A DNA stretch of 64,000 bases from Ciona savignyi (lineage: Eukaryota; Chordata; Ascidiacea; Phlebobranchia; Cionidae). The notes beneath the pieces are model-generated. The model saw only the letters and a list, made by a program, of their open reading frames with translations, did not search any database and was not told the DNA's origin. Positions 49,060 to 61,200 of this stretch are shown here, one piece after another. Both the position numbers and the translations under genes were made by a program. The stretch lies in NCBI GenBank assembly GCA_000149265.1, contig CH003381.1, positions 1,138,996-1,202,995 of the forward strand. The letters run 5' to 3'. The first letter of the stretch is position 1; each line of letters begins with the position of its first letter.

Positions 49060-49623
49060 GTTAACGCGACCCGATACATATCACCGACTCTTATACAAAA
49101 AAACGGTCCTATTGACGAGCCCATTATGGTTTTTTTTTCAGCGTAAATGGGAAACCCCGAAGAGAAATCACATGTGTTATCGTCAGATTACCTTACAACC
49201 CGTGGTGTTACCGAAGCACTTTTAGTTTAGTTTCTTCACTTATTTACATTATAACATAGCAGCAAAATTAAAACAAATCACAGGAATATACACAAGCAAT
49301 ATTACAATAAAATCAAGGGTTAAAGCTCCGAAGAAGAGTATGTGGTAAAACGCGACCAGTACTGAGGAGAGCCGGAGAAATGTGACCCTAAAAGCGTGGA
49401 CCAGAGTGGAAAACCATGCTAAAATTAATTTCCACTAATGTCAGCAGAGTAGCGTTGTGTATGTGATCAAAACGTTTATTGAATGTTAGTACGACTCATT
49501 AATCCACTGAGTTCAGATGATGTCCATTAATTGCCTTGTCCAAGGACATAACAGATCAGCTAGCGTCTATTTCCGATCCAACAACCTCAATCTACCAAGC
49601 TATTTTCCGGACAATTCTAACCG
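49060..49623 (-). mobile_element. SINE split by an insertion
   Basis: The tail half (tcagcgtaaatgggaaaccc, gttatcgtcagattacc, ggtgttaccgaagcac) ends near 49222. The head half resumes near 49450 (ttgtgtatgtgatc, actcattaatccactgag, ttgtccaaggacataac). About 225 bp of unrelated sequence separates them. Confidence 0.65.
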
Positions 49624-49968
49624 ACAAGTGACAACCAAATCTTTTTTTGTGTGTCAAGTATGGCTACACACTCCCCAACAACAATCTTTGTTATTTTTGT
49701 TGCAGCGATAGTTGTGTATAGAATCATACATTACTCATACATAAGATAATTTAAGAAACGAGACGGATTGTTCGATATTTTAAAACGTTTTCACTCAGTT
49801 AGTGCTCGTTATTGTAAATGGTTCAACAGTTGTCTTTAAGTTGCTTTAGTTTTCAACACCACTGGACTAACCTAGCACATAAAATAAAGGTACGAGGCAA
49901 TATTGTGAAATTTAAAGAAAAATAATAAGTAACCAAGGATATTTGAAAACTGCACTTATTTGATTAGT

Positions 49969-52900
49969 ATGGAAACTGGAGAACTATCTGAAGAAATGCA
50001 AGATCCGACAACATCTATTAATATCATTTATGATCGCTGTGGACTTTGTGGCAACATTGGGAAAGCTCTAGCCTGCTTATACTGCATGCAATCGGATAGT
50101 AAAAGGTTTTTAGTACTAACAACGCCAACTAAATCCCTCCGAAGTTTAAACTTTCAAGGAAAATACATGTACTTATCCAGGTATTTCAAATTGTAACTTA
50201 TTTTAACAATATCTGTTTACTAATTAACACCATGAATGCAGTTAGGTGATCACTACTTTACCTCAAAACTGTTCATTTTGTGAGTTTAATATAAAACGTG
50301 TTTAAAGAGCCTTTTGTAACATTGTTTTCATTTGTTAACAGTCAGTAAGTTGGAGATATTACAATTATAATTATATGTCACTCATGACTTATTTAAAAAA
50401 TAATCCAAAAGTGTCAACTCAACTTGTATGTGGCTGTTTTTGCCCTTACATTTTCTATATATAACAATGCACTTTTAGCTTGTTTCAGATTTATTTCAAT
50501 AAACCTCAATTTTTGTATAATACAGAGATATCCAGGATAAGATACAAAATGTTCATCAAGTACTAAGTCAACACGAACAGCTTATTATCAGGTATGGAGA
50601 TGTATATACATCGATATTCTTATTAGCCTACTTTATTATTCCCGTTCTTTACTTTAGAATAAAGATGTTACTAAACATAGTACGGTACCTCTAATTACAA
50701 CATGATCACTTGGAGCGCTTAGATCATTTGAAACGCTTAACAGCTTGGAGGGTTGGGGTTCCAAGCGCTTAATATAAGCGCTCCAAATGATCCTGTAGTA
50801 ATAAGAGGTACCCTACAGATTACATGGTTCACTTTGAAGAAGTTGTTAATTTTAACAACAAACACTGCATGGGCCTTGTGTTTTTAGAAAGATTAGAATA
50901 AGGTTTGGAATGTGCTTTATATATTAAACTCAACTTGACTCTGAGAAAAATTGAAATATAGTATGATTACTTTTATTTTATATATTTATATACATATATT
51001 AGTATGGCGATATATGTAAACATACCAATTATTTTTTTGTACATGGTCATAATAGTAGTTGATTATAAAGCAAAAGGTGTTCATCTTTATAATATATTTT
51101 AGCTCTTCCAACTCAGTAGAAGAATTGGCCATACAAGCATCATTGGTGGGTATTTTAACATTTCATGGTATTTGTGTAAAAAAATAATCAAAAACTTTTC
51201 AGAAGTTTAAAATAGCACACTGCTCTCAAAATGTTGCTCGTTTAAAAAAGCTACTTCTAGCACGAAAGCTTGAAATGAAACAGCAACAAAATTTGCTCTC
51301 GGATAACAAGAGAGTTATCATGACTCTACGAAAGAAAATTGGAAAAGTTTCTCAAAAAAAAAGTAAAATGAAAGATTACATACGAAACAGACAGGTATAG
51401 TGGTAAAATTTTGCGACTTTTTTTGAAAACTGTGATTGGGAGTTATGCTGTCTATATATCTTGCTAGACAATGTTAAAAATAGAAAGATAAACAATTACT
51501 TTACTTATGTGGGTTGGAAAAGCCACTTTTGGTAAAACTTTACATTTTGGCAGTTTCCCAGTTAAAAACTCTTTTTGTAATAAAACAGTCGCTATATGTA
51601 CGAACGATCTTCTTGTCACAATTTAAAGTGAAGGTTTCGAGTATCTTATCATTTTTTACCTAACACAGGATTCAATACTGGCTATTCGAAAGAAGGAGCA
51701 AATTTTAAGGGAGGACTTACAAATACACAGATTACAACACATCAGCATGCTTGTTCAATACATCTTTCCTATTGAAGAATGCAACAAAAGTGATTTGCCG
51801 AACATGTAAGTTAGTCTAGATATTTTCCTAATTTTACCATCTTGTAATTGTCAATTGCATTCATTCTACTATTAAAATAAATTAAAGTATCACAAATTAC
51901 CATTAACTTTTTCCATTTTTATATTTAATTTGGAATAGACGCATTGCACATTAGAATAAACCAGCGACAGACAGTCAAATAAGTTTTTAGTGCGATATCT
52001 GTGGAGCAGTTGGTCTGGTGGTTTAGTATGCCACCTTTCAACTGAAAGGTTGCATGTTCGAAACTGGTCACTAGCTAGTCAGTTGTGTCCTTGGGCAAGC
52101 CACTTAACTGACATTGCCTGAACCCAATGGATTAATAGGTTCTACTAAATTAAAGAAACGTGTGAATCATACACAACACACTAGAATACCTCCGGTAACC
52201 CGACTTTGGGTGTGAAAAACCCTCTTGGTTTTCCCATTCACGGGGATAAAAATGAGTATATCCTATCCTATGCTATCTTATCCTATCCAGTTGGGTAGAG
52301 CATGTGTGTCGCTCATTGGTGTAACCTCACCATCCATAAAGAAATATCGATCGTATAATCCCAACAAATGCTGCAGGGTCCCCCAGGTGCACGATGACCA
52401 TGGTAGTGAGGTGGACCGTGAGACAGCGTTGTTACAAGAAGAGTTGGAAGAAGCTCAAAGGTTACATTTCTTGCATGGGAGATGGGTGGACCAACAGGTG
52501 GCAACTTTTGTCTTTCAGCTTTTATTGCATGTTATTTTACATTTTCATTAAAAAACTCCCTATAACATTTTTCTGTGTTGTTGAATTAAGTGTTTGAAAT
52601 ATGATTTACCGGAAAAAAATGTTACAAATCTAAAGTATTCTTTTTAATTTCCTAATTTGACTTTCAATGGTATTCTCCAGACAGGGGGTAGTAGTGTCGT
52701 CCAAATATCAGTCGGTGATCCATGCGCAAGTGCTCCCTCTAATGGTGATTACTCGATATACGAAACATGGCTCGATATGAACCAAACAATGCTCGCCTCC
52801 GACCCAACCACTGTGACATCATCAATGTCGAGTTCGGAAGATTCCCCGACCCACGAGACTCCGGCGAGGAAAGCAGTGCTGGGGATAAGTGCCGCCTTGT

Positions 52901-54418
52901 GCCACACTGCACAGCTCATGCATATCATTAGGAAGATTCTGTGCCTTCATTTACCTCACAAACTTCATTACAGGTAGATATACTTAACACAATGTTTACT
53001 TTATATATCTAATTTTAAAGCTTCTGCAGCAAGTAACTTTATACATTATTAGCTTGCAATCAGTACCTTTGTGCATGAGGTATTTTACAAGTGACATACA
53101 AGGGATGTCATTTAAATATCTCTTACTTATTTCCCTTTTAATTACCGGTAATATATAGTAGTTCTAACTAAAGTCATTCTTCAGGACGTTTTGCAACCCG
53201 ACCCTAACTTCAAGTATGTTTTCAAACTGCGTGAAGTTACTGAATAGTAATCTAGTGAGTTTGTGTTTGCATCAAGGTGTGGATGGCTTCTCATTACACC
53301 CGTTGCATACATTGAGGAATTTACAAATATTGATTGAAAAGTTGAAAAAAGAAGGAGTCCGGTAAATCAATTTTTAACATCTCGTTTTTTTAAAGGGCAT
53401 TTTCAACCATCGTTGGAATTTCCACCTAATCCTAAATATTAGAATAAATCCTAAATATTAGAAGTAAATTCTAAATATTAGAAGTAAATCTTAAATATTA
53501 GAATCAAGAGCGCTGAAATACAATGACAATTTTGTTATTCTGTAATCAGGTATTTCCCCTCACACCCAAAACTTATAAACAAAGCTCATTGCTAAAGAAA
53601 TTATAACCAAGGAGAAAAGTGTGGGACCTTTATGTACCTATTTTTCAAAAAATTAATGGGTTCTGCAGCCCATTAAATTATTTCAAGTGGCAATGCGGCC
53701 CACTACAATAAACGGTAGGACATCCCTGACTTAACCATCTTATATCAGATCCGTCCCTTTCATTCCATCGATTGAACTTCTAACCTCTGTGGAGGAGACT
53801 CTCGGATTGTATGACATCACTGATGATGTAATAGAGGACGACTCAGATGACAACGATGAATGGAATCTCTCGTTTGAAGCCGACTGGGAAGCTGTTCCCC
53901 CTGAGTTCACCCAGTAAGTAATAGGTTATATAGGGCCAATGTGGGTTTTATATGCATGTGCCTTGTTGCATTTTTATCATAAATGTTAATAATGATTGTA
54001 GTAGAGTAAAATGGCATTGTAAGCCCACAGTGTAGTTAACACAGATCTTCAGTTCACTGATCATTTCTATCATTTTAATGTAAAACTAAATTATGCAAAA
54101 CCTTTACAGTATTGGTTAAGTGTTAATTTTCACAAACAATAATATACCAGTCATGTATTTAATTTTCCCCGGCAAAACTGTTTTAAAATAAGCTATTAAT
54201 GATATATCCCTTCTTTCAAATGGGATGCTATATATGTGTTTGTTTGGGGAGATTTACCTAATGCTCTTTCCATTTTCCTACTCTTTAGGACGTTACCAGT
54301 GACCCTACCTACTTACACATCCACCAATGTACAATCAAGCATAATGACCCAACCCGCTGGTTTGGTGACAAGTGCACTGGCGTGGGCTACAAAGGGGTGG
54401 TGGGGTCAGAACGAGTGA
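49969..54418 (+). CDS. ATG14: ATG14 / Barkor, autophagy-specific subunit of the class III PI3-kinase complex
   Basis: Ten exons: 49969-50180, 50526-50591, 51103-51145, 51203-51394, 51669-51805, 52377-52497, 52681-52973, 53185-53361, 53749-53913, 54289-54418; phases match, 511 aa (human 492). The N-terminus has paired cysteines CGLCGNIGKALACLYC (24-39), the element that targets vertebrate ATG14 to ER autophagosome-formation sites. Coiled coils at about 72-205 should bind Beclin 1. VQYIFPIEE, LHGRWVDQQ, SNGDYSIYETW, ISAALCHTAQLMHII, HPLHTLRNL and an acidic segment ending DWEAVP follow the family order. The last 20 residues (PAGLVTSALAWATKGWWGQN) form the amphipathic BATS-type membrane sensor. 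The stop TGA at 54416-54418 sits in GAG/gtgagt, which could also be a donor, so a longer isoform is not excluded. ATG start chosen; upstream TTG at 49960 ignored. Confidence 0.94.
50684..50813. mobile_element. GGTACCTCT foldback MITE, copy 3
   Basis: Left GGTACCTCTAATTACAACAT and right the complement of GGGTACCTCTTATTACTACA pair along about 38 bp with few mismatches. It is the shortest copy, in ATG14 intron 2. Confidence 0.75.
52011..52293 (+). mobile_element. SINE, full length, in ATG14 intron
   Basis: It runs from the head (gttggtctggtggtttagta, aaaggttgcatgttcgaaac) to the tail (cacggggataaaaatgagta, then repeated TATCCTA to 52293). It ends about 85 bp before the exon at 52377. Confidence 0.85.
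53427..53506. repeat. 20-bp minisatellite
   Basis: About four units of cctaaatattagaagtaaat occur in the ATG14 intron 53362-53748. Confidence 0.85.
53635..53731. mobile_element. hAT-derived fragment
   Basis: Read on the minus strand it starts CAGGGATGTCCTACC and continues with GTGGGCCGCATTGCC, a form typical of one hAT terminus. The other end was not found. Confidence 0.4.
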
Positions 54419-55226
54419 GTTTCACACTGTAGATTCAACTTCACTGTCGCTTATTACCATCAGTATTATAATGACTTGCAGCATAGCAAGTTATAGGTAA
54501 ATTATAAGCTACGTATTGCACGTTTTTTTATTGATTTTGTTTGATGTCTACTGTTGTTTCACATTTCTGGGGATTTGCTGCTGTGTATGCGTGATATACA
54601 TTGGTTTGGTGCTATCACGGTATTAATAATAAAAATGTTATAATTGTAATAATTCATTCTTAGTGTTAACCAACGAAAAAGTTTTAATGGTTATTTGTGT
54701 ACGCACATTTTATGTACACTGGGAGCAAGAATCCTTGGAAACGATCTCTTTCTGTGCATTTCTTGTAAATGTCAATTTGGAATTCTTGTACCGCTTGGTG
54801 ACACAAAAGTTTTAACGTTTTTTTACCTCGCCTTACTTTATAAAGTCTTAATACAACATCACAATTTAACTTCAATTAATTTGTACTGCAGTATAGCACA
54901 GAGCAGCAAGGTATAGGGTCAATTGGATTGGCTTTAGTACAAAATAATAGGCAGTCAAAATGCACACCAAGCGAAGACAGTTTTATAATAAAAAAGTAAT
55001 AAATTTCGGCGATACTGTTCATGATAGGTATTTAAAAATAAAAAATGAGTACGTGTCACACAATAATGGCACACTGCTATCTAGTACATGAAAAATATTC
55101 ATATCAGATGCTGTTGATAGTATTCTATATAGGTTCGCGGAACTGCACAGTTTTAATAAGGAACTCTTTAAATGCGAATACACTATTCCAGCAAAATCCC
55201 CACAAGTTGACTTGCTATTCAAGCTG
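54419..55226. other. Convergent spacer ATG14 / KIF26
   Basis: These 808 bp are AT-rich and should hold both 3' UTRs. A plus-strand AATAAA at 54628-54633 suits ATG14. A minus-strand AATAAA (TTTATT 54527-54532) could serve KIF26, which would make the transcripts overlap. No gene is seen. Confidence 0.5.
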
Positions 55227-58200
55227 TCATCTGACTTTCACCAATTCTTTCACATTTGCACTTCGCCTCAGCTTAGGAGTCAATATCTTCGAGACAAAGC
55301 TCTTTCCCCCTACCGTCTTCTTGGGTGATTTATTTGAATTCTTGATTCCGCTAAACTTGCGTAAACCGGACCATCTTGAACGTTTCGGTTTATTTGCTTC
55401 GATCGTCTGATTGATTGATTGAACTTCGACGTTTATTGGGTTGCAATTTACCAAGTTTTGTGGATTACTGTAGGATAATGGTTCCTCGTCTGTTATCATT
55501 AGTTCCAAAGTCGAACCGGTCCCCTTTTTCTTTTTTATTAATGTCAGTCTTGCTCCCTCTTGTGATGTAGATTTAGTGATAATGACAGATCGGTTTTTGA
55601 ACCCTTTTTTTGGCATTTGTTTCTGAGGAGTCGATTTTTGGTCGGGAGATCCGTATTTGCGGACCTCTGAACTTTCGGGCAGCCACTGCCGCGTGTCAAG
55701 ATATGACATTTCAAGGCTGTTGGAATCGTAAAGCACTGTCCGGCACTCGTTTTCGGCGAGTGGTGGGTGTGAAGTCGACATCGAGGCACGATCGTTGTGA
55801 GTATAACAGCATTCCAGCTTCGGCATCTGTTTGATCTCGGGTTCATCAAACATATCCTCCGCTTCTACGCCATCATCGGACAGACAAAGATCTTGCCAAG
55901 TTGTTTGCTGATTTCTCCCATCTACAAGGTTATGGGAGGTTGATTTCTCTTCACTAATACAATGCTCTACATTGTCCCCACATTGCTCAGCCATCCCAAT
56001 GGTGAACATATTCTCGTCTTCAACTATTTTCTTGTCGTTGCGGCTCATGTTCGAGGCATATTCCGAGTCCACTTCATAGGACTGCCCATCACTCGTATCT
56101 GACATCGATTTTCTGCGGTTTTGCTGGATTTGCTGTGAGAAGATTCGCCTCGAAAGCGGCGTAAGTGGGTTGCGTGAGGTAAAGGTCAGACAGTAGAAAT
56201 TAACATCGACAACGCTGGAATTATCATATTCGTCGTCCGAGATTCCCCATTCCCCGTCGTCGAAGTTAACATGCAGACTCTCCGGTCGCTTTTCGTTAAC
56301 CAATTTCTTCATAACATCCAAATGTTTATCGTCACAAATGCTTTGTAGTGATTCATCATCGTCACAGCCTACAGGCTCGGGGCGCTCTCCGTGTGGATTG
56401 GGGTAGTCGGGATAGCACACCACATTCTCATAAGTATGATCTTTATTCTTTTTGTTACTTTTAATTATTGATTGACATTTCTTGTTGGAATTCATACCCG
56501 TTGTGACCCCTATCCTGGCACCTGGTTGCGCAATATTTGATTTAAATGATATTTTCGAGTTTTGTTTTCTTTCTATGCTCGAAAGGTTGATGTTTTCGTT
56601 GTTCCGCCTTTCTTTGCACGCGACACTTGATGAACGCTTCGGTGGTGCAGGTGCTGCTTTCTTACAACTATTTCCGGGTTGCGAATTTGGGCGGTTTTCG
56701 TCACCATAATCTATTATTTTCCTCGGCTGAGGTTTTACCAGCATCGATTTCTTTTTCACAACCGGAAATGATGACGTAGCAACGCTGGTGGATTTTCTAT
56801 CCAAACTTGATGGATTTGCTCTAGGTGGCTTGTTGGGTTTGAGAACATCCTTTTTGCCTGATTTCACGCCGTTGATCCTGGGGTTTTGCAACCTACTGTT
56901 CGTATAATTCCTATCTTTTCGATCAATGATCTGTTGATTACACTTTTGTGTCTCATGTGCATAATTTTGCTTTGAGTGTGTCGTGTTGTCAGTAGGACAA
57001 CCCTGATTGTTATTCCTGTTCGACAATCTGCCGCCATTTTTCACTCGGGAAGGTATCTTGGATCTTCCGACGTTACACCCAGGAGATTTAACGTCTTTCC
57101 TCGAATCACCATTGCCATTTTGCACCGCTCGTGCCTTGGCTTGTGAGAGATTGTAGACCATCTCGTTCTCGCTAATTGTACTTGAACCGTTAAGGAATCC
57201 AGCCCTGGGTCGAATAGGGAGGGACTCGGGGGGTCCTTCGTTATCAGTAAGCTCTCTATCGCTCATTGGAACCCCGTTCTTATTCACGTATACGACAGTG
57301 TCACACGATAGTTCGCTTCCCGACGTGCATTCCATGCCCGAGCTGAAATTAAATCGATTAAATAAACATATAAAGAAAGTCCATGAATCTTTGGATATTA
57401 GCTCACGTTTACCATCCTCCATTTATATTACATATTTGCTCGCGTATTGACACAGTTTGTACAAAAAGTAAATGTTCATAAGGATTCTCGGACTCTCTTG
57501 ACGTACATTCAATTTTTCAAGTGGCATCTCATGTGTCATCCAAATTCAATAAAAAAAATGTTTAAAACTATTTTCAACCATCTTTAACCAATTATTTGTC
57601 TACATACCTTGAACCCACGCTTTCGCTTTCACGTGACTTCTGACGGAGATATTTCGACCTTAAATGGGAACCATTTGCCCCGCCGACTTCAGCAGCATTC
57701 GACTGGAAAGTATAACCAAAAAGTGTAAATGGATATAATGCAACCGCGAGCAGATGATATTGATTAGAAAACATATTGACTGGTGGTCCGACGCTTAGCA
57801 TTATAAGCGGAATTGCAAATACAGTGTCGACCATGTGCTAGCCACCCGTAAGTGTACAACAATTATTTACAACTTTATATTGATGACTATTTAATTCTGC
57901 AGGCATAAACTAATAAACCATATATATGAATAGTGCCGGAGTAAAACCAATATGCGTCCCCTGGACGAATATTTCTATTAAGTCATCATAAAACTTGTCC
58001 ATGCAAAATCAACACGAGATTTAGAAGACCTTAGTTATATTTTCTAATTTTTATAACTCCTATAACTATAAGACAAAAATAATTTTTGACTCATACGTTA
58101 TACATAGGTACTATAATAGAAGTATTATTATTTACTTTGTTCTTTTTTTTGATAACTCTATGTATCCTTGATGCTAACTGTATTGTGGAGAGAGTGTCTG

Positions 58201-61200
58201 TGTATTGGTTTATGTCATCTGACACATGCGCGATCATAACAACTCGGCAGTTTACGTTGGAGAGAGTTTCCTTCAAAACGCAAGTCAGTTTGCTTTCTCT
58301 GTGGATTTGAATTTAGTTACTTAATTTGGAATTTAGATTTCAGTTTTATGTTTGTGTTTGTATATACAATAACGAAGCAATCTTAAATAAAAATCGTTGA
58401 ATTCTCATAATCAAATCCCTAATGAATAAAACCTAATTTTGTCTTACACGGACTATATACGGTATAATGATGTTGCTTGAATACACGAGAAGTTTCGTTA
58501 GGTCAAACTCAATTTTATTGAAAAAAGTAATAATCAAATATAAACAATTGTTATAATCAACAGGACTTATTATGTGCATTAATAACTTGCCCGCGTAACA
58601 GACACTACTTCGGTTAAAAATATACCAATGTAGCAAAAAAGAGTCTTTTTGATGGTAGGCAATAAAGGCCATGCCCGCACAGATATATGTAGCCAAATGA
58701 CACGTTTGTGAGGGTTAATTTTTGCATCAATATTTGTTAATATGCTTTCACCTGAAAGGCACGTGTTTTGAATTGTTGAGAATCGACATGATCACGTGAC
58801 CAAGTGACGTAAGAGACAGTGCAAGCGAGCTGGGTGTTTTGATCAAAGTTTTATCGCAGCTACCCAGATCAACAAAGTTCAACCGACTTTTTTCACCTGT
58901 TAAACATAATTCATAACTCGGTCGCGTTAATCAACAAAAAAACGACAAAGTAATGCGGTTAAGTATAACAAGTAGAGTTTTAAAAGTGATGCATATAGCT
59001 TAGAAGACTGATATTGTAATCCTTGTTTTACTACAATGCTAACATTTTTTTACATATTAAGTTTGTTTATAATCCGGGTGGAAAATTACATTTATTATGA
59101 CAGCGAATCAGGTATATATCGCGTACTTAACGACCTATAGCCAAAACTACCATAACGTGCTTATATGTAATGACTAAACTAACTCCAAATGTACTTACCA
59201 CGCCTGTTGTCCGCCTTTCCCGAGCTATGATTGTATACATGAAGAGTGTAGACTACATGGGAGTGTTTGCGAGCTTCCGATGTATTCCGAGACCCAGCAC
59301 AACTCCTAGAAGCTAACGCCGCATCCAATAAATAAGCCGCCCTTTCCGCCGTGTCCGCCTTTATCTCGCACTGATTTTGAAGCTATAAAAAACATTATGA
59401 CGTCACAGTGTTATTAATTGCATATAGTTGTTTTATAAATACCTTGGTTCCAAGTAATAAATCTTCAGTTATTCCAAGCGCTCTAGCGGGACCATCTGAA
59501 ACGGAACAAAGGTAATTGTGCACGAAACTAATCTGTTAAATTCTGTTAACTCCCTCTCTTTTATGTGAGATGATTAAGTTATGGCACACATATGGGTAAA
59601 GGAATATCTACAACTTTTAATGCATTTTTTGAAATTAACCATTGACTTCAAAAGCACTTATTGGAGTAAAAGCACTTATCTGCCAGGTAGTTTCTGTAGC
59701 ATGATGGTTGACATACTATAAACTTCGACAAATATTTAAATATACGTTTTTAAAGCTTTATGCTTTGCTTGCCAACCTCACAACAATGAACATTTTATCA
59801 TATCAAAAAACAATGAACATTTTATCATAAGTTATAAATTGACGCATAATGTAACCTTCACAATAGCCGGCTAACAAATCTCTCAGTTTTTCTGATTTCC
59901 CATAAACTTCAATCGCTGAAACTTTCACCGAATAATTGTTTCCATTTCTGGATGCTTGAATTGCCCGGTACAACCACGAGATGGCGCATGGGATCAAGCC
60001 AAGGTTTGATGTTACGTCATCTCGGCCCAAAAGAGCGAAAGTCTTGCCTGTATAATATATCTGTGTGTTTTCTTATGATTTCCAATCAGTAGAATTATAT
60101 TATAAACGAACTAAATATTTTTCCAGCTTAGGTGGACAAATAATCTTTGGAATTCTGGCTATGTGGTTATGTCACAGTTAATTGTGCGCAGTTTTCGCAG
60201 GAACTTTTACATAACTCTCAACTTCAAGAAACAAAAGTTTTGTACAGTTTATCTCATTTATAATGCATTGGCATGTCAGCAAAGTGCCACGTTGATAATA
60301 GCCTTATTGCTCACCAAGGTTGGCTTGTCCATAACAAAACACAGTTCCGTCGGCTCCTTGCATAACAGATTGTATTACGTCAACCAAACTTGTTTTGCAT
60401 AATTCAGCCTGAAACAAAAGTATCGTTAATATAACTTTTATAAGAAGACTGTGTGTTTTTATTTAAGTTTAAAAAGCCACTCAAATCCTAGTGACTGAAC
60501 GCAGCGGATTAATGGGTTCTACTAAATTGAAGGAACTTGTATATCATATACAACACACTAAAATAGCTCCGGTAACCCGACGATGGGCACGTGGTGATCG
60601 GACGAATGCCCGTGTGTTAACCCCTTTGGTTTTCCCATTCACGGTGATAAACATGTTTATCCTATTCTATCCGAATAAAAGCAAGCAAACTACGCAGCAA
60701 CACACTATGGGTAGGAATGTACTGATCAACTTGCCAGAAAAACATTTACACACGTGGCCGATTTAGTGTAACCTTTGCTAAATTCAAAAATTTTAAATTC
60801 TATTTTTTTAAGTTCTAAGCGTGATAATCGAATAACGCTTTCTGTCGAAATTATACATTGGCACAGTTGTCGTTGTGGAGTTGTCAGCTCAAATTCAATG
60901 AAAACTTTATTTTGCACTTCAGCCCATGGTGTTCCCTTTTCCCCAAAGAGCGTAGTCGATGACCAATAAACTAATCTCATTTATAGATTAATTATACGCG
61001 GGGGATGTTACTTGCGTGGTTTCCTCTGTAAATATCGCATCGAACGCATAGACTTTCGGAGCAAGGGAGTGTTTCTGTTTGGACTGTGGATCGGGCATAA
61101 ACACGCTGACGTGTTTCTTGTTTCCCTCAACTCGAATGAGATCCTGTCCTTTCGCTCGACTGCGGTTCACCCGAAGCAGAATTTTTACCTGAAAAATAAA

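Larger units (their letters stand above)
47577..49968. other. Divergent intergenic region XRN2 / ATG14
   Basis: These 2.4 kb lie between the two start codons. They hold the assembly gap, a hAT-like MITE and a split SINE. No promoter element is distinctive enough to name. Confidence 0.6.

Noticed and set aside
55544..56709. Other-frame open frames in the last KIF26 exon
   Set aside because: They are shadows of the 705-codon minus-strand exon, which joins in phase to the motor exons.
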